64,000 nt of DNA from an uncultured Collinsella sp. (GTDB lineage: Bacteria; Actinomycetota; Coriobacteriia; Coriobacteriales; Coriobacteriaceae). The notes under the pieces are model-generated. The model did no database searches, had not been told where the DNA came from, and worked only from the letters and a program-made list of their open reading frames with translations. The stretch lies in contig USIE01000003.1 of the NCBI GenBank assembly GCA_900554645.1, positions 1 to 64,000 on the forward strand, read 5' to 3'. Within the stretch, counting starts at the first letter, position 1. Each line of letters starts with the position of its first letter. Of the stretch, positions 7,717 through 15,251 are shown piece after piece. The translations under genes and the position numbers were made by a program.

Positions 7717-10125
7717 CTATTTCGTCTTGCCGGTAATGAGCGTCTTAAGACCCAGGCCGATCAGGCCCAGGCCCATGCGCACACGACCGGGGCGATGGCG
7801 CTCGATGGCCTTGGTCTTGCCGGCGGGCTTATCGCGACGGGCGCTCGTCTCGGGTGCGGGCTTAGCTGCCTGCGGCTCGGGCTGAGGTGCAGGTGCGGGC
7901 TCGGGCTCAATGACGGTCGCCTGGACCTTCTGAACCTCGGGTGTGGCCGGCTGCGGCTTAGGAGCAGGGGCGGGCTTTGCCTCAATGACGGGCTCGGGCG
8001 CGGCCTCGGCGTTGCGGTAGGCACGCTCCAGCAGGGCTTCCTGCGAGTTGAAGGGTTTCTCACCCTCTGCGCGCTCCACGGGGACCCAGGTGCCGTCGCT
8101 CGTGAGGCTGCGGGCCTTCACGTTGTCGCGCAGCTGCATGCCCATGTACTCGTGCACCAGGGCGCGGCAGGTGGGGTCGAGCACGGGGAAGGCGATCTCC
8201 ACGCGGTGCTCGGTGTTGCGTGTCATCATGTCGGCCGAGCTCAGATAGATCATGTCCGAGTCCACGCCAAAGGCGTAAACGCGCGCATGCTCCAAAAAGC
8301 GTCCGACGATAGAACGGACATGCACGTTCTCGGTCTTGCCAGGAACGCCCGGCTTGAGGCACGAGATGCCGCGGATGATCATGTCCACGCGGACTCCTGC
8401 GCACGATGCCTCGGCGATCTTGTCGATGACCTCGCGGTCGGTGAGCGAGTTGAGTTTAAAGAACACGCGGGCGGGCTCGCCGGCGAGGGCGCGCTGGATC
8501 TCGCGGTCAAGCCCGCGCATGATGAGCGGCTTGAGGCCTACGGGCGCCACACCCAGGAAGCGGTAATCGCCGCGCAGATTGCCCAGCGACAGATTGCGGA
8601 AGAACAGGTTGGCGTCCTCGCCGATGCCGGGATGGGCTGTCATGAGCATAAAGTCGCTGTAGAGTTTGGCCGTCTTCTCGTTAAAGTTGCCGGTGCCCAA
8701 AAGCGTCAGGCGTGTAAGCGCCATGCCCTCGCGATAGGTGAGCTGGCAGATTTTTGAGTGGCATTTAAAGCCCTCGGAACCATAGATGACGGTGCAGCCC
8801 GCCTCTTCCAGACGCTCGGCCCACTCGATGTTGTTCTGCTCGTCAAAGCGGGCACGAAGTTCCATGAGCACCGTGACCTCTTTGCCGTTCTCGGCAGCAT
8901 CGATCAGCGACTCGCACAGGCGGCTCTGCTTGGCCACGCGGTAGAGTGTGATGCGCAGCGAGATGCACTCGGGGTCGTAGGCGGCCTCGTGCACCAGATC
9001 CAGGAAGGGGTTCATGGCCTCGTAAGGGTAAAAGAGCAGCTTGTCGCCCTGCAGCACCTGTTCGCGGATGGAGCGGGTCATATCGATGGTGGGGTTGGGC
9101 TGCGGCTTAAACGGCGTAAAGAGGAGCTCGTTGCGCAGGTGCTCGGGAATCTTGCCCTCAATGCCAAAGACGTAGCCCAGGTCGAGCGGGATATCGCAGG
9201 TAAAGACCGAGCGGCGCGAAAGCTCGAGCGCCTTGCGGATGGTCTTGAGCGTCGCCTTCTCGAGCGACCCCGAGACCGCGAGCACAACCGGCTGCAGACG
9301 CAGGCGCTTCTTGAGAATGCGCTTCATGTGCTGTCGGTAGTCCTCTTCCTCTTCGACGCCCTCGCCGTCCGGATCGATGTCGGCGTTGCGGGTGACTCGG
9401 ATGAGCGCGCGGTCGAGTGGCTTGTAGGAGCCAAAGCAGCTGTCCAGGCAGGCGAGGATGACGTCCTCGAGCAAGATGTAGGAGTAGGTGCCGGTGGGCG
9501 AGGGGATCTCGACCACGCGGTTCATCGAGGCGGGAATCTCGATAAGGCCCAGCAGGCTCTCCTCGTCGGTGGCGCCGTCCAGACCACAGGCCAGATATAG
9601 CGCGCCATTGCGCAGGTTGGGGAAGGGGTGGCGAGGATCGATGACCAGTGGCGAGATGACCGGCGACACGTAGGCCTGGAAGTAGCGGGTTACAAAGGTG
9701 CGCTCCTCGGGCGTAAGCGAATCGATGTGGGCGCGGTGAACGCCCAAGGTGTCGAGCTTGCCCTCGATGCTCTTAAAGATGGACTCCCAACGGGTAAGGA
9801 GCCCGGGCATTTCGGCCATGACAGCATCGACCTGTTCGGAGGCGGTCATATTGCTCTTGTTGTCGACAGGTTGTTTTTTGAGCTCCGCCAGATCGGACAG
9901 GCCGCCCACGCGCACCATAAGGAACTCGTCGAGGTTAGACTCGAAAATCGACACGAACTTTAGACGCTCGAACAGCGGAACGGTCTCGTCGAAGGCTTCG
10001 TCAAGCACACGGTTGTCAAAGCGCAGCCAGCTAAGCTCTCGGTTTTGCGTATATGAAAAATCACGCGGCGGCTTGCGCAGCTTTGCGGCGGCTTGCTTCT
10101 TTTCGATTTTGCTCGGCATATGCAT
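7717..10125 (-). CDS. ppk1: Polyphosphate kinase 1
   Basis: Makes polyphosphate from ATP, and the reverse, at the inner face of the membrane. The N-terminal domain (NRELSWLRFDNRVLDEA), the head domain and two phospholipase-D-like catalytic domains are present. The autophosphorylated His is in KCHSKIC, with GTGNFNEKTAKLYSDF nearby. At 802 residues it is longer than the roughly 690 of the classic enzyme. The extra length is a C-terminal tail of about 90 residues rich in Pro, Ala, Glu and Lys, ending in a basic, glycine-rich stretch. Two adjacent ATGs (10125 and 10119) are possible starts. Confidence 0.95.
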   Translation of the reverse strand: MHMPSKIEKKQAAAKLRKPPRDFSYTQNRELSWLRFDNRVLDEAFDETVPLFERLKFVSIFESNLDEFLMVRVGGLSDLAELKKQPVDNKSNMTASEQVDAVMAEMPGLLTRWESIFKSIEGKLDTLGVHRAHIDSLTPEERTFVTRYFQAYVSPVISPLVIDPRHPFPNLRNGALYLACGLDGATDEESLLGLIEIPASMNRVVEIPSPTGTYSYILLEDVILACLDSCFGSYKPLDRALIRVTRNADIDPDGEGVEEEEDYRQHMKRILKKRLRLQPVVLAVSGSLEKATLKTIRKALELSRRSVFTCDIPLDLGYVFGIEGKIPEHLRNELLFTPFKPQPNPTIDMTRSIREQVLQGDKLLFYPYEAMNPFLDLVHEAAYDPECISLRITLYRVAKQSRLCESLIDAAENGKEVTVLMELRARFDEQNNIEWAERLEEAGCTVIYGSEGFKCHSKICQLTYREGMALTRLTLLGTGNFNEKTAKLYSDFMLMTAHPGIGEDANLFFRNLSLGNLRGDYRFLGVAPVGLKPLIMRGLDREIQRALAGEPARVFFKLNSLTDREVIDKIAEASCAGVRVDMIIRGISCLKPGVPGKTENVHVRSIVGRFLEHARVYAFGVDSDMIYLSSADMMTRNTEHRVEIAFPVLDPTCRALVHEYMGMQLRDNVKARSLTSDGTWVPVERAEGEKPFNSQEALLERAYRNAEAAPEPVIEAKPAPAPKPQPATPEVQKVQATVIEPEPAPAPQPEPQAAKPAPETSARRDKPAGKTKAIERHRPGRVRMGLGLIGLGLKTLITGKTK

Positions 10126-10314
10126 CTGTCCGTTCAGTCCCCGTAGGGGACGGTAGCCTAACTCTAATTCACTATTGTCTCAATTTAGTCGACCGGTGGC
10201 ACGGACGTATCGCGTGAACGGTATCTTTACCTACTTCTTACGCTGACAAGTCATGCAACTAACTGCCCAACTCGTTTGGAAACAATCTATATCCATACTC
10301 AATTGGTGAGGATG

Positions 10315-10330
10315 TATGAATAAGAATGAT
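10315..10330 (+). promoter_or_regulatory. Candidate ArgR/AhrC operator (ARG box)
   Basis: TATGAATAAGAATGAT matches the ARG-box half CATGAATAAAAAT of Bacillus AhrC at 11 of 13 positions, but the right half is poorer. The position upstream of arcA suits arginine-dependent control. It overlaps the start of the small ORF at 10316. Confidence 0.35.
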
Positions 10331-10402
10331 TGCGAGCTGAATATAATCGAATCCAAATTGAATCATGGACAAACGACATATATATGCAGAAAACCGTTTT
10401 AG
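10316..10402 (+). CDS. Possible 28-residue small ORF upstream of arcA
   Basis: An ATG with GGTGAGG a few bases upstream opens a 28-codon frame ending at TAG 10400-10402. The product would be polar with two Cys residues and no recognisable motif. Its AT-rich codons differ from all neighbours. It could be a leader or chance; no arginine run is present. Confidence 0.25.
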   Translation: MNKNDCELNIIESKLNHGQTTYICRKPF

Positions 10403-10677
10403 CTATGCAATTCCTAAACATGAAAATATTTGTGCAATCTAGCTTAATTCCTTAGAAAAAAGAACATTTACCTTTGAAAACCTGCTTTAGAGAACCGAAG
10501 TGAATCATGGGGGAATCATATGCGATATACCGTTCATCGCACTTTGCTGACCGTTCGGGGGCGAGGTGGAATTGCAGGTGGTTTTTGGATATAACTAGAG
10601 CTGTCAGCAAGCAGCGTCCCATACGGAGGGGCGCTGATACATTCGGCCAGTAAGGCCCGAAAGAAAGGTAGGAGGCC

Positions 10678-11919
10678 ATGACGAAAGGTCTGCACGTGCC
10701 TTCCGAGATCGGCAAGCTCAGGAAGGTCTGCCTGCACCGTCCCGGCGACGAGCTCCTCAACCTGCCGCCCGACGAGCTCGAGCGACTCCTGTTCGACGAC
10801 GTCCCGTTCCTGGAGGTCGCGCAGCAGGAGCACGACACCTTCGCCCAGATCCTGAGGGACCAGGGCGTGGAGGTCCTCTATCTCGAGAACCTCGTCGCCG
10901 AGGTGTTCGACCAGGTCCCCGGCGCCCGCGCCGAGTTCACCGACCAGTACATCGCCGAGGCCGGCATCCGCGGCCAGCACATGCCGCAGATCGTCCGCGA
11001 GAAGCTGGACTCCATCGAGGACAACCTCGAGTTCGTCAAGAAGACCATGGCCGGCATGACCAAGGCCGAGATCGACATGCCCCTCACGGCGTCCACGACC
11101 CTCGACTCCCTGGTCAACTCCGAGTCCGAGTCCGACCTGATCATCGACCCGATGCCCAACCTCTACTTCACCCGCGACCCGTTCGCGGTCGTCGGCGAGG
11201 GCGTCAACCTCAACCGCATGTACTCGGTCACCCGCAACCGCGAGACCCTGTACGGCAAGTACGTCTTCAAGTACCACCCCGACTACAAGGACGTCTCCCT
11301 GTACTTCCGCCGCGACTGCCAGTTCCACACCGAGGGCGGCGACGTGCTGAACATCAACGAGAAGACCCTCGCCGTCGGCATCTCCCAGCGCACCCAGGCC
11401 GCCGCTATCGACGTCATGGCCCAGAACATCTTCTGGAACTCCGACTCCAAGGTCGAGCGCATCCTTGCCTTCGACATCCCGGTCTCGCGCGCCTTCATGC
11501 ACCTCGACACGGTCTTCACCCAGATCGACGTCGATAAGTTCACGATCCACCCCGCCATCATGGGCACCCTGCGCGTCTACGAGCTGACCGCCGGCAAGAA
11601 CCCGGGCGACGTGAACATCCGCCTGATCGAGGACACCCTCGAGCACGTCCTGGAGGACGCCACCGGCGTCGACCAGGTCAAGCTGATCCCCTGCGGCGGC
11701 GGCGACCCGATCGCGGCCTCCCGCGAGCAGTGGAACGACGGCTCCAACACCCTGTGCGTCGAGCCCGGCAAGATCTGCGTCTACGCCCGCAACACCGTCA
11801 CCAACGACGTGCTGTACAAGGAGGGCCTGGACCTTCTCGTCGTGCCCTCCGCCGAGCTCTCCCGCGGCCGCGGCGGCCCGCGCTGCATGAGCATGCCCTT
11901 CTGGCGCGAGGACCTCTAA
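10678..11919 (+). CDS. arcA: Arginine deiminase
   Basis: Hydrolyses L-arginine to citrulline and ammonia, the first step of the arginine deiminase pathway, in the cytoplasm. At 413 residues it is full length. The catalytic Cys is residue 403 in RGRGGPRCMSMPF, and the His and Glu/Asp set is in FHTEGGDVLNIN and in the FTRDPF segment. The start follows AAAGGTAGGAGGCC, a very strong ribosome binding site. Codon use is extremely biased to C/G third positions, suggesting high expression, and this creates long false ORFs on the opposite strand. Ornithine carbamoyltransferase and a carrier follow; no carbamate kinase is nearby. Confidence 0.97.
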   Translation: MTKGLHVPSEIGKLRKVCLHRPGDELLNLPPDELERLLFDDVPFLEVAQQEHDTFAQILRDQGVEVLYLENLVAEVFDQVPGARAEFTDQYIAEAGIRGQHMPQIVREKLDSIEDNLEFVKKTMAGMTKAEIDMPLTASTTLDSLVNSESESDLIIDPMPNLYFTRDPFAVVGEGVNLNRMYSVTRNRETLYGKYVFKYHPDYKDVSLYFRRDCQFHTEGGDVLNINEKTLAVGISQRTQAAAIDVMAQNIFWNSDSKVERILAFDIPVSRAFMHLDTVFTQIDVDKFTIHPAIMGTLRVYELTAGKNPGDVNIRLIEDTLEHVLEDATGVDQVKLIPCGGGDPIAASREQWNDGSNTLCVEPGKICVYARNTVTNDVLYKEGLDLLVVPSAELSRGRGGPRCMSMPFWREDL

Positions 11920-11931
11920 GTCTTTCCGTTT

Positions 11932-11979
11932 CCGGTGCGGTCCCCCTACAACCGCACCGGCTTCGCCCGTTAAACGGGC
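11932..11979 (+). terminator. Two hairpins after arcA
   Basis: CCGGTGCGGT/ACCGCACCGG (11932-11941 and 11951-11960) is followed directly by GCCCGTT/AACGGGC (11965-11979). No T run follows, so this may be a partial terminator or an mRNA-end stabiliser that sets the arcA to argF ratio. Confidence 0.5.
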
Positions 11980-12024
11980 AACACTAATACTTACGTAATT
12001 CATTTCTTCGAAAGGAATCGAACC

Positions 12025-13020
12025 ATGGGTGTTAACCTCTCCGGCCGTAGCTTCCTCAAGCTTCTCGACCTCACCACCGAGGAGATCGAGTACCTGCTCA
12101 AGCTTTCCAAGAACTTCAAGGATATGAAGCGCGCTGGCGTTCCGCACCGCTATCTCGAGGGCAAGAACATCGTTCTGCTCTTCCAGAAGACCTCCACTCG
12201 TACCCGCTGCGCCTTCGAGGTCGGCGGCATGGATCTGGGCATGGGCGTCACCTACCTCGATCCGGGTTCGTCGCAGATGGGCAAGAAGGAGTCCATCGAG
12301 GACACCGCCCGCGTTCTCGGCCGCATGTATGACGGCATCGAGTTCCGTGGCTTTGCCCAGGACGACGTCGAGGAGCTCGCTGCTAAGTCCGGCGTGCCTG
12401 TCTGGAACGGCCTGACCACCGAGTGGCATCCCACCCAGATGCTCGCCGACATCCTGACCGTCCAGGAGAACTTCAACTACGACATCAAGGGCAAGACTCT
12501 CGTCTTCATGGGCGACTGCAAAAACAACGTTGCTCGCTCCCTCATGGTCGTCTGCTCCAAGCTCGGTATGAACTTCGTGGCCTGCGGCCCCGAGGAGTGC
12601 ATGCCCGCTGACGACGTCATCGAGGCCTGCAAGCCCATCGCCGAGGCCAACGGCTGCACCATCAAGCTGACCACCGACGTCAAGGACGGCGTCACCGGTG
12701 CCGACGTTATCTACACCGACGTGTGGGTCTCCATGGGCGAGCCCGACGAGGTCTGGGCCGAGCGCATCGCTCAGCTTACCCCGTATCGTGTTACCTCCGA
12801 GGTCATGGCTATGGCCAACCCGGGTGCCATCTTCCTGCACTGCCTGCCCAGCTTCCACGACACCAACACCACGATTGGCGCAGAGAAGTGCGAGCAGTTC
12901 GGCATCACCGAGCAGGAGGTCACCGACGAGGTCTTCGAGAGTCCCGCTTCCAAGGTCTTCGACGAGGCCGAGAACCGCATGCACACCATCAAGGCTGTCA
13001 TGTACGCCACGCTCAAGTAA
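12025..13020 (+). CDS. arcB: Ornithine carbamoyltransferase
   Basis: Interconverts citrulline plus phosphate with ornithine plus carbamoyl phosphate. The carbamoyl-phosphate loop STRTR (around residue 57), the HPTQ motif and the HCLPSFHD ornithine/catalytic loop are all present; 331 residues is normal. GAAAGGAATCGAACC precedes the ATG. Placement between arcA and a YfcC-type carrier argues for the catabolic role (arcB), but the sequence alone does not exclude an anabolic argF, and with argG and argH at the other end of the window one enzyme might do both. Confidence 0.93.
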   Translation: MGVNLSGRSFLKLLDLTTEEIEYLLKLSKNFKDMKRAGVPHRYLEGKNIVLLFQKTSTRTRCAFEVGGMDLGMGVTYLDPGSSQMGKKESIEDTARVLGRMYDGIEFRGFAQDDVEELAAKSGVPVWNGLTTEWHPTQMLADILTVQENFNYDIKGKTLVFMGDCKNNVARSLMVVCSKLGMNFVACGPEECMPADDVIEACKPIAEANGCTIKLTTDVKDGVTGADVIYTDVWVSMGEPDEVWAERIAQLTPYRVTSEVMAMANPGAIFLHCLPSFHDTNTTIGAEKCEQFGITEQEVTDEVFESPASKVFDEAENRMHTIKAVMYATLK

Positions 13021-13036
13021 GAGCATCTAGCATCTC

Positions 13037-13066
13037 GCTCGGGGTGTCTTGCTGCACACCCCGAGC
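13037..13066 (+). terminator. Terminator after ornithine carbamoyltransferase
   Basis: Perfect 11-bp arms GCTCGGGGTGT/ACACCCCGAGC with an 8-nt loop, 16 nt past the stop codon, followed by GGCTTTGTCT. The weak T stretch suggests incomplete termination into the carrier gene. Confidence 0.7.
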
Positions 13067-13167
13067 GGCTTTGTCTGGTAAATATCTCGCGTCGGGCGGT
13101 GGGCGCGGCACGGAAGATCCGCTTAGCGCGAGAAAGTTAAATGATTTATGAAGGGGGGATGAGAACC

Positions 13168-14646
13168 ATGACTGAGACCGCTAAGAAAAAGCGCGGTATG
13201 CCTTCATCGTTCACCATTCTTCTAGCTCTGCTGGCAATTGTTGCAGTGATTACCGTTATCGTCTCCGGCACGTCCGGCGGCGCGGTTACTGCAGCCCGCT
13301 TGAGCGATTTCTGCACCGCCCCGATCCTGGGCTTCGCTGACGCTCTGCCCGTCTGCCTCTTCGTTATGATCCTGGGCGGCTTCCTCGGTATGATGACCGA
13401 GACCGGCGCTCTGGACAACGGCATCGCCGTTCTGGTGCAGAAGCTTAAGGGCAACGAGATCATGCTCGTTCCTGTCCTTATGCTCATCTTCTCCCTCGGT
13501 GGTACCACCTATGGTATGTGCGAGGAGACCGTTCCCTTCTACGCCCTGCTCGCCGCTACCATGATGGCCGCTGGCTTCGACCCCATGGTCGGCGCCGCTA
13601 CCGTCCTGCTCGGCGCTGGCTGCGGCTGCCTGGGCTCCACGGTTAACCCGTTCGCCGTCGGCGCTGCCGTCGACGCTCTGACCGGCGTTGGCATTGAGGT
13701 CAACCAGTCCATCATCATCGGCCTCGGTGCCGTCCTGTGGATTGTCACTACCGCTATGTCCATCGTTTTCGTGATGAACTATGCCAAGAAGGTCAAGGCT
13801 GACAAGGGTTCCACCATCCTGTCGATGCAGGAGCTCAAGGACGCCGAAGAGGCTCACGGCAAGGCTGCTTCCGAGGTCCACAAGGAGGTCAAGCTCACCG
13901 GTCGTCAGAAGGGTGTTCTGATCGCCTTCGCCTTCACCTTCGTCGTCATGATCGTCGGCTTCATTCCGCTGGCCGATCTCAACAAGGGCGTCGCCAACTT
14001 CTTCGACGCTGGCGCTGTCTACGACGCCGATGGTAACGCCGTCGTCCAGGGCTGGTCTGCCCTGATCACCGGCCTGCCCATTGGCCAGTGGTACTTCGAC
14101 GAGGCTTCCACCTGGTTCTTCCTCATGGCCGTCCTGATCGGTATCATCGGTGGCCTGTCCGAGAAGCAGATCGTCAACACCTTCATCACCGGCGCTGCCG
14201 ACATGATGTCCGTTGTTCTCGTTATCGCCCTCGCCCGTGGTATCTCCGTCCTCATGGCTAACACCGGCCTCGACGTCTTCGTCCTCGACGCTGCCGCCAA
14301 TGCCCTGGCTGGCCTGTCCGGCGTGATCTTCGCTCCCATGAGCTTCCTGGTCTACTTCGGCCTGTCCTTCCTGATCCCTTCGACCTCTGGTATGGCCACC
14401 GTCTCCATGCCTATCATGGGACCGCTGGCTGTTAAGCTCGGCTTCTCGCCCGAGGTCATGGTCATGATCTTCTCCGCCGCCATCGGTGTCGTGAACCTGT
14501 TCACCCCGACCTCCGGCGCCATCATGGGCGGTCTCGCCCTGGCCAAGATCGAGTGGACGACCTGGCTCAAGTTTGCCCTTAAGCTCATCGTCGCGCTCTC
14601 CGTCGTCTGCGCCGTCATCCTGACCGTCGCCTGCGTGCTGCTCTAA
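13168..14646 (+). CDS. YfcC/ArcD2-type carrier, probable arginine-ornithine antiporter
   Basis: A polytopic membrane protein of 492 residues with about a dozen hydrophobic segments and a soluble loop near residues 205-245. It carries the YfcC-family GGTTYGMCEETVPFY segment and a GCLGSTVNPFAVG motif. Family members are annotated as C4-dicarboxylate or basic amino acid carriers; some in streptococcal arginine deiminase operons exchange arginine for ornithine. Its position after arcA and arcB supports that role by inference. The start at 13168 follows AAGGGGGGATGAGAACC; the in-frame ATG at 13141 lies upstream of that site and is rejected. Confidence 0.85.
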   Translation: MTETAKKKRGMPSSFTILLALLAIVAVITVIVSGTSGGAVTAARLSDFCTAPILGFADALPVCLFVMILGGFLGMMTETGALDNGIAVLVQKLKGNEIMLVPVLMLIFSLGGTTYGMCEETVPFYALLAATMMAAGFDPMVGAATVLLGAGCGCLGSTVNPFAVGAAVDALTGVGIEVNQSIIIGLGAVLWIVTTAMSIVFVMNYAKKVKADKGSTILSMQELKDAEEAHGKAASEVHKEVKLTGRQKGVLIAFAFTFVVMIVGFIPLADLNKGVANFFDAGAVYDADGNAVVQGWSALITGLPIGQWYFDEASTWFFLMAVLIGIIGGLSEKQIVNTFITGAADMMSVVLVIALARGISVLMANTGLDVFVLDAAANALAGLSGVIFAPMSFLVYFGLSFLIPSTSGMATVSMPIMGPLAVKLGFSPEVMVMIFSAAIGVVNLFTPTSGAIMGGLALAKIEWTTWLKFALKLIVALSVVCAVILTVACVLL

Positions 14647-14732
14647 GTACCCAACGGGTACCCCACGGAAACCTTGACGATCCTGTAGAGGATCACCTGG
14701 TCATCGTCTGTCCGGTGGGGTAAACCCACCGG
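14647..14732 (+). repeat. Three small perfect hairpins after the carrier gene
   Basis: GTACCC/GGGTAC (14647-14661) begins at the base after the stop codon. It is followed by GATCCT/AGGATC (14679-14694) and CCGGTGGG/CCCACCGG (14712-14732). They are unrelated in sequence. Together with the elements that follow they make a densely structured 3' region. Confidence 0.6.
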
Positions 14733-14748
14733 TAGACTCCTACCTTTA

Positions 14749-14788
14749 GCCCCCTTCCGTTCCGTGCGCGGGAGGGGGCGCTTTTTTG
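14749..14788 (+). terminator. Rho-independent terminator of the carrier gene
   Basis: A GC-rich stem (GCCCCCTTCC paired with GGAGGGGGC, one bulged T) is followed by CGCTTTTTTG, a classical terminator about 100 nt downstream of the stop codon. Confidence 0.85.
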
Positions 14789-14814
14789 TTCCGCGGTTTT
14801 ACCAAACCGCGGAA
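14789..14814. repeat. Perfect 11-bp hairpin
   Basis: TTCCGCGGTTT and its complement with a 4-nt loop start right at the end of the terminator T run. It is symmetrical and could serve transcription from the other direction. Confidence 0.6.
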
Positions 14815-14828
14815 CCGGTCGACGCTAC

Positions 14829-14928
14829 GCGCCGTCCAGAACGACAATTTGTCATTCAAAAGGCAAGGCATGACCAAAAGGTCTATGCCTCGCCTTTTTC
14901 ATGCCAACTTGTACGTTCTGGACGGCGC
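14829..14928. repeat. Two-stage palindrome J
   Basis: The outer arms GCGCCGTCCAGAACG (14829-14843) and complement (14914-14928) are perfect over 15 bp. An inner stem of about 17 bp (AAAAGGC, AGGCAT and GACC with one wobble and one bulge) closes on an AAAA loop. An asymmetric internal loop separates the stems. The outer arm sequence is not seen elsewhere in the window. Confidence 0.7.
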
Positions 14929-15075
14929 TCGCTGTCCGTCCTCTGCCTGCGGCGCTTTCCATTGTTGGTGCAGAGGGCGCTTTGCCTACTCTGGCGGGCT
15001 TTCGCTGGCTTATGCTCAACCTGCGACGTTTCCATTATTGATACAAAGGCCAGGTTTGTTTGAACCAAAAAGGGG

Positions 15076-15144
15076 AAGTTGCGGTGGAATAGTTCCTGTT
15101 TGGCCGTCTTGAGGGGTTAAACGGGAACTATTTCACCGCAACTT
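15076..15144 (+). repeat. Palindrome F, family 2
   Basis: Arms of 26 bp (15076-15101 and 15119-15144) begin AAGTTGCGGTGGAATA and pair throughout if two G-U pairs are allowed. The loop contains GGCCGT. The outer 16 bp and the GTTT(T)GGCCGT loop recur in palindrome G at 54494-54560; the inner arm sequence differs. The wobble pairs suggest it works as RNA. Confidence 0.8.
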
Positions 15145-15206
15145 ATCGATGGCGTGTTTGGTTGGTGCCAGTTGATTGCTTGGGCGTTGGGGAGGGTCTG
15201 CTCCGT

Positions 15207-15212
15207 TATAAT
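15207..15212 (+). promoter_or_regulatory. -10 element of the DUF1846 gene
   Basis: A perfect TATAAT lies 40 bp upstream of the start codon. No good -35 hexamer lies at the standard distance, so promoter strength is uncertain. Confidence 0.5.
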
Positions 15213-15251
15213 CGCCTAGAACATTAATTGGAAACGGGACGGGAGCCATAC

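Larger units (their letters stand above)
10126..10677. other. AT-rich regulatory region upstream of arcA
   Basis: This gap of about 550 bp is clearly richer in A and T than its neighbours and lies between divergent ppk1 and arcA. It holds an ARG-box-like site at 10315-10330, a 28-codon ORF at 10316-10402, a repeated TGAATCATGG (around 10360 and 10501) and a small hairpin (TTCGGCC...GGCCCGAA) just ahead of the arcA ribosome binding site. A TATAAC at 10590-10595 is a possible arcA -10. Nothing else was recognised. Confidence 0.6.
14929..15251. other. Intergenic region upstream of the DUF1846 gene
   Basis: No gene was recognised. About 150 bp rich in T and G are followed by palindrome F (15076-15144) and a promoter -10 (15207-15212). 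Small open frames here have no ribosome binding site. Confidence 0.5.

Noticed and set aside
10534..13026. Open frame of 830 codons on the minus strand opposite arcA and the carbamoyltransferase gene
   Set aside because: It mirrors two well-identified genes with extreme third-position C/G bias, which removes stop codons on the other strand. The protein is low-complexity Gly/Asp/Leu/Val and matches no family.
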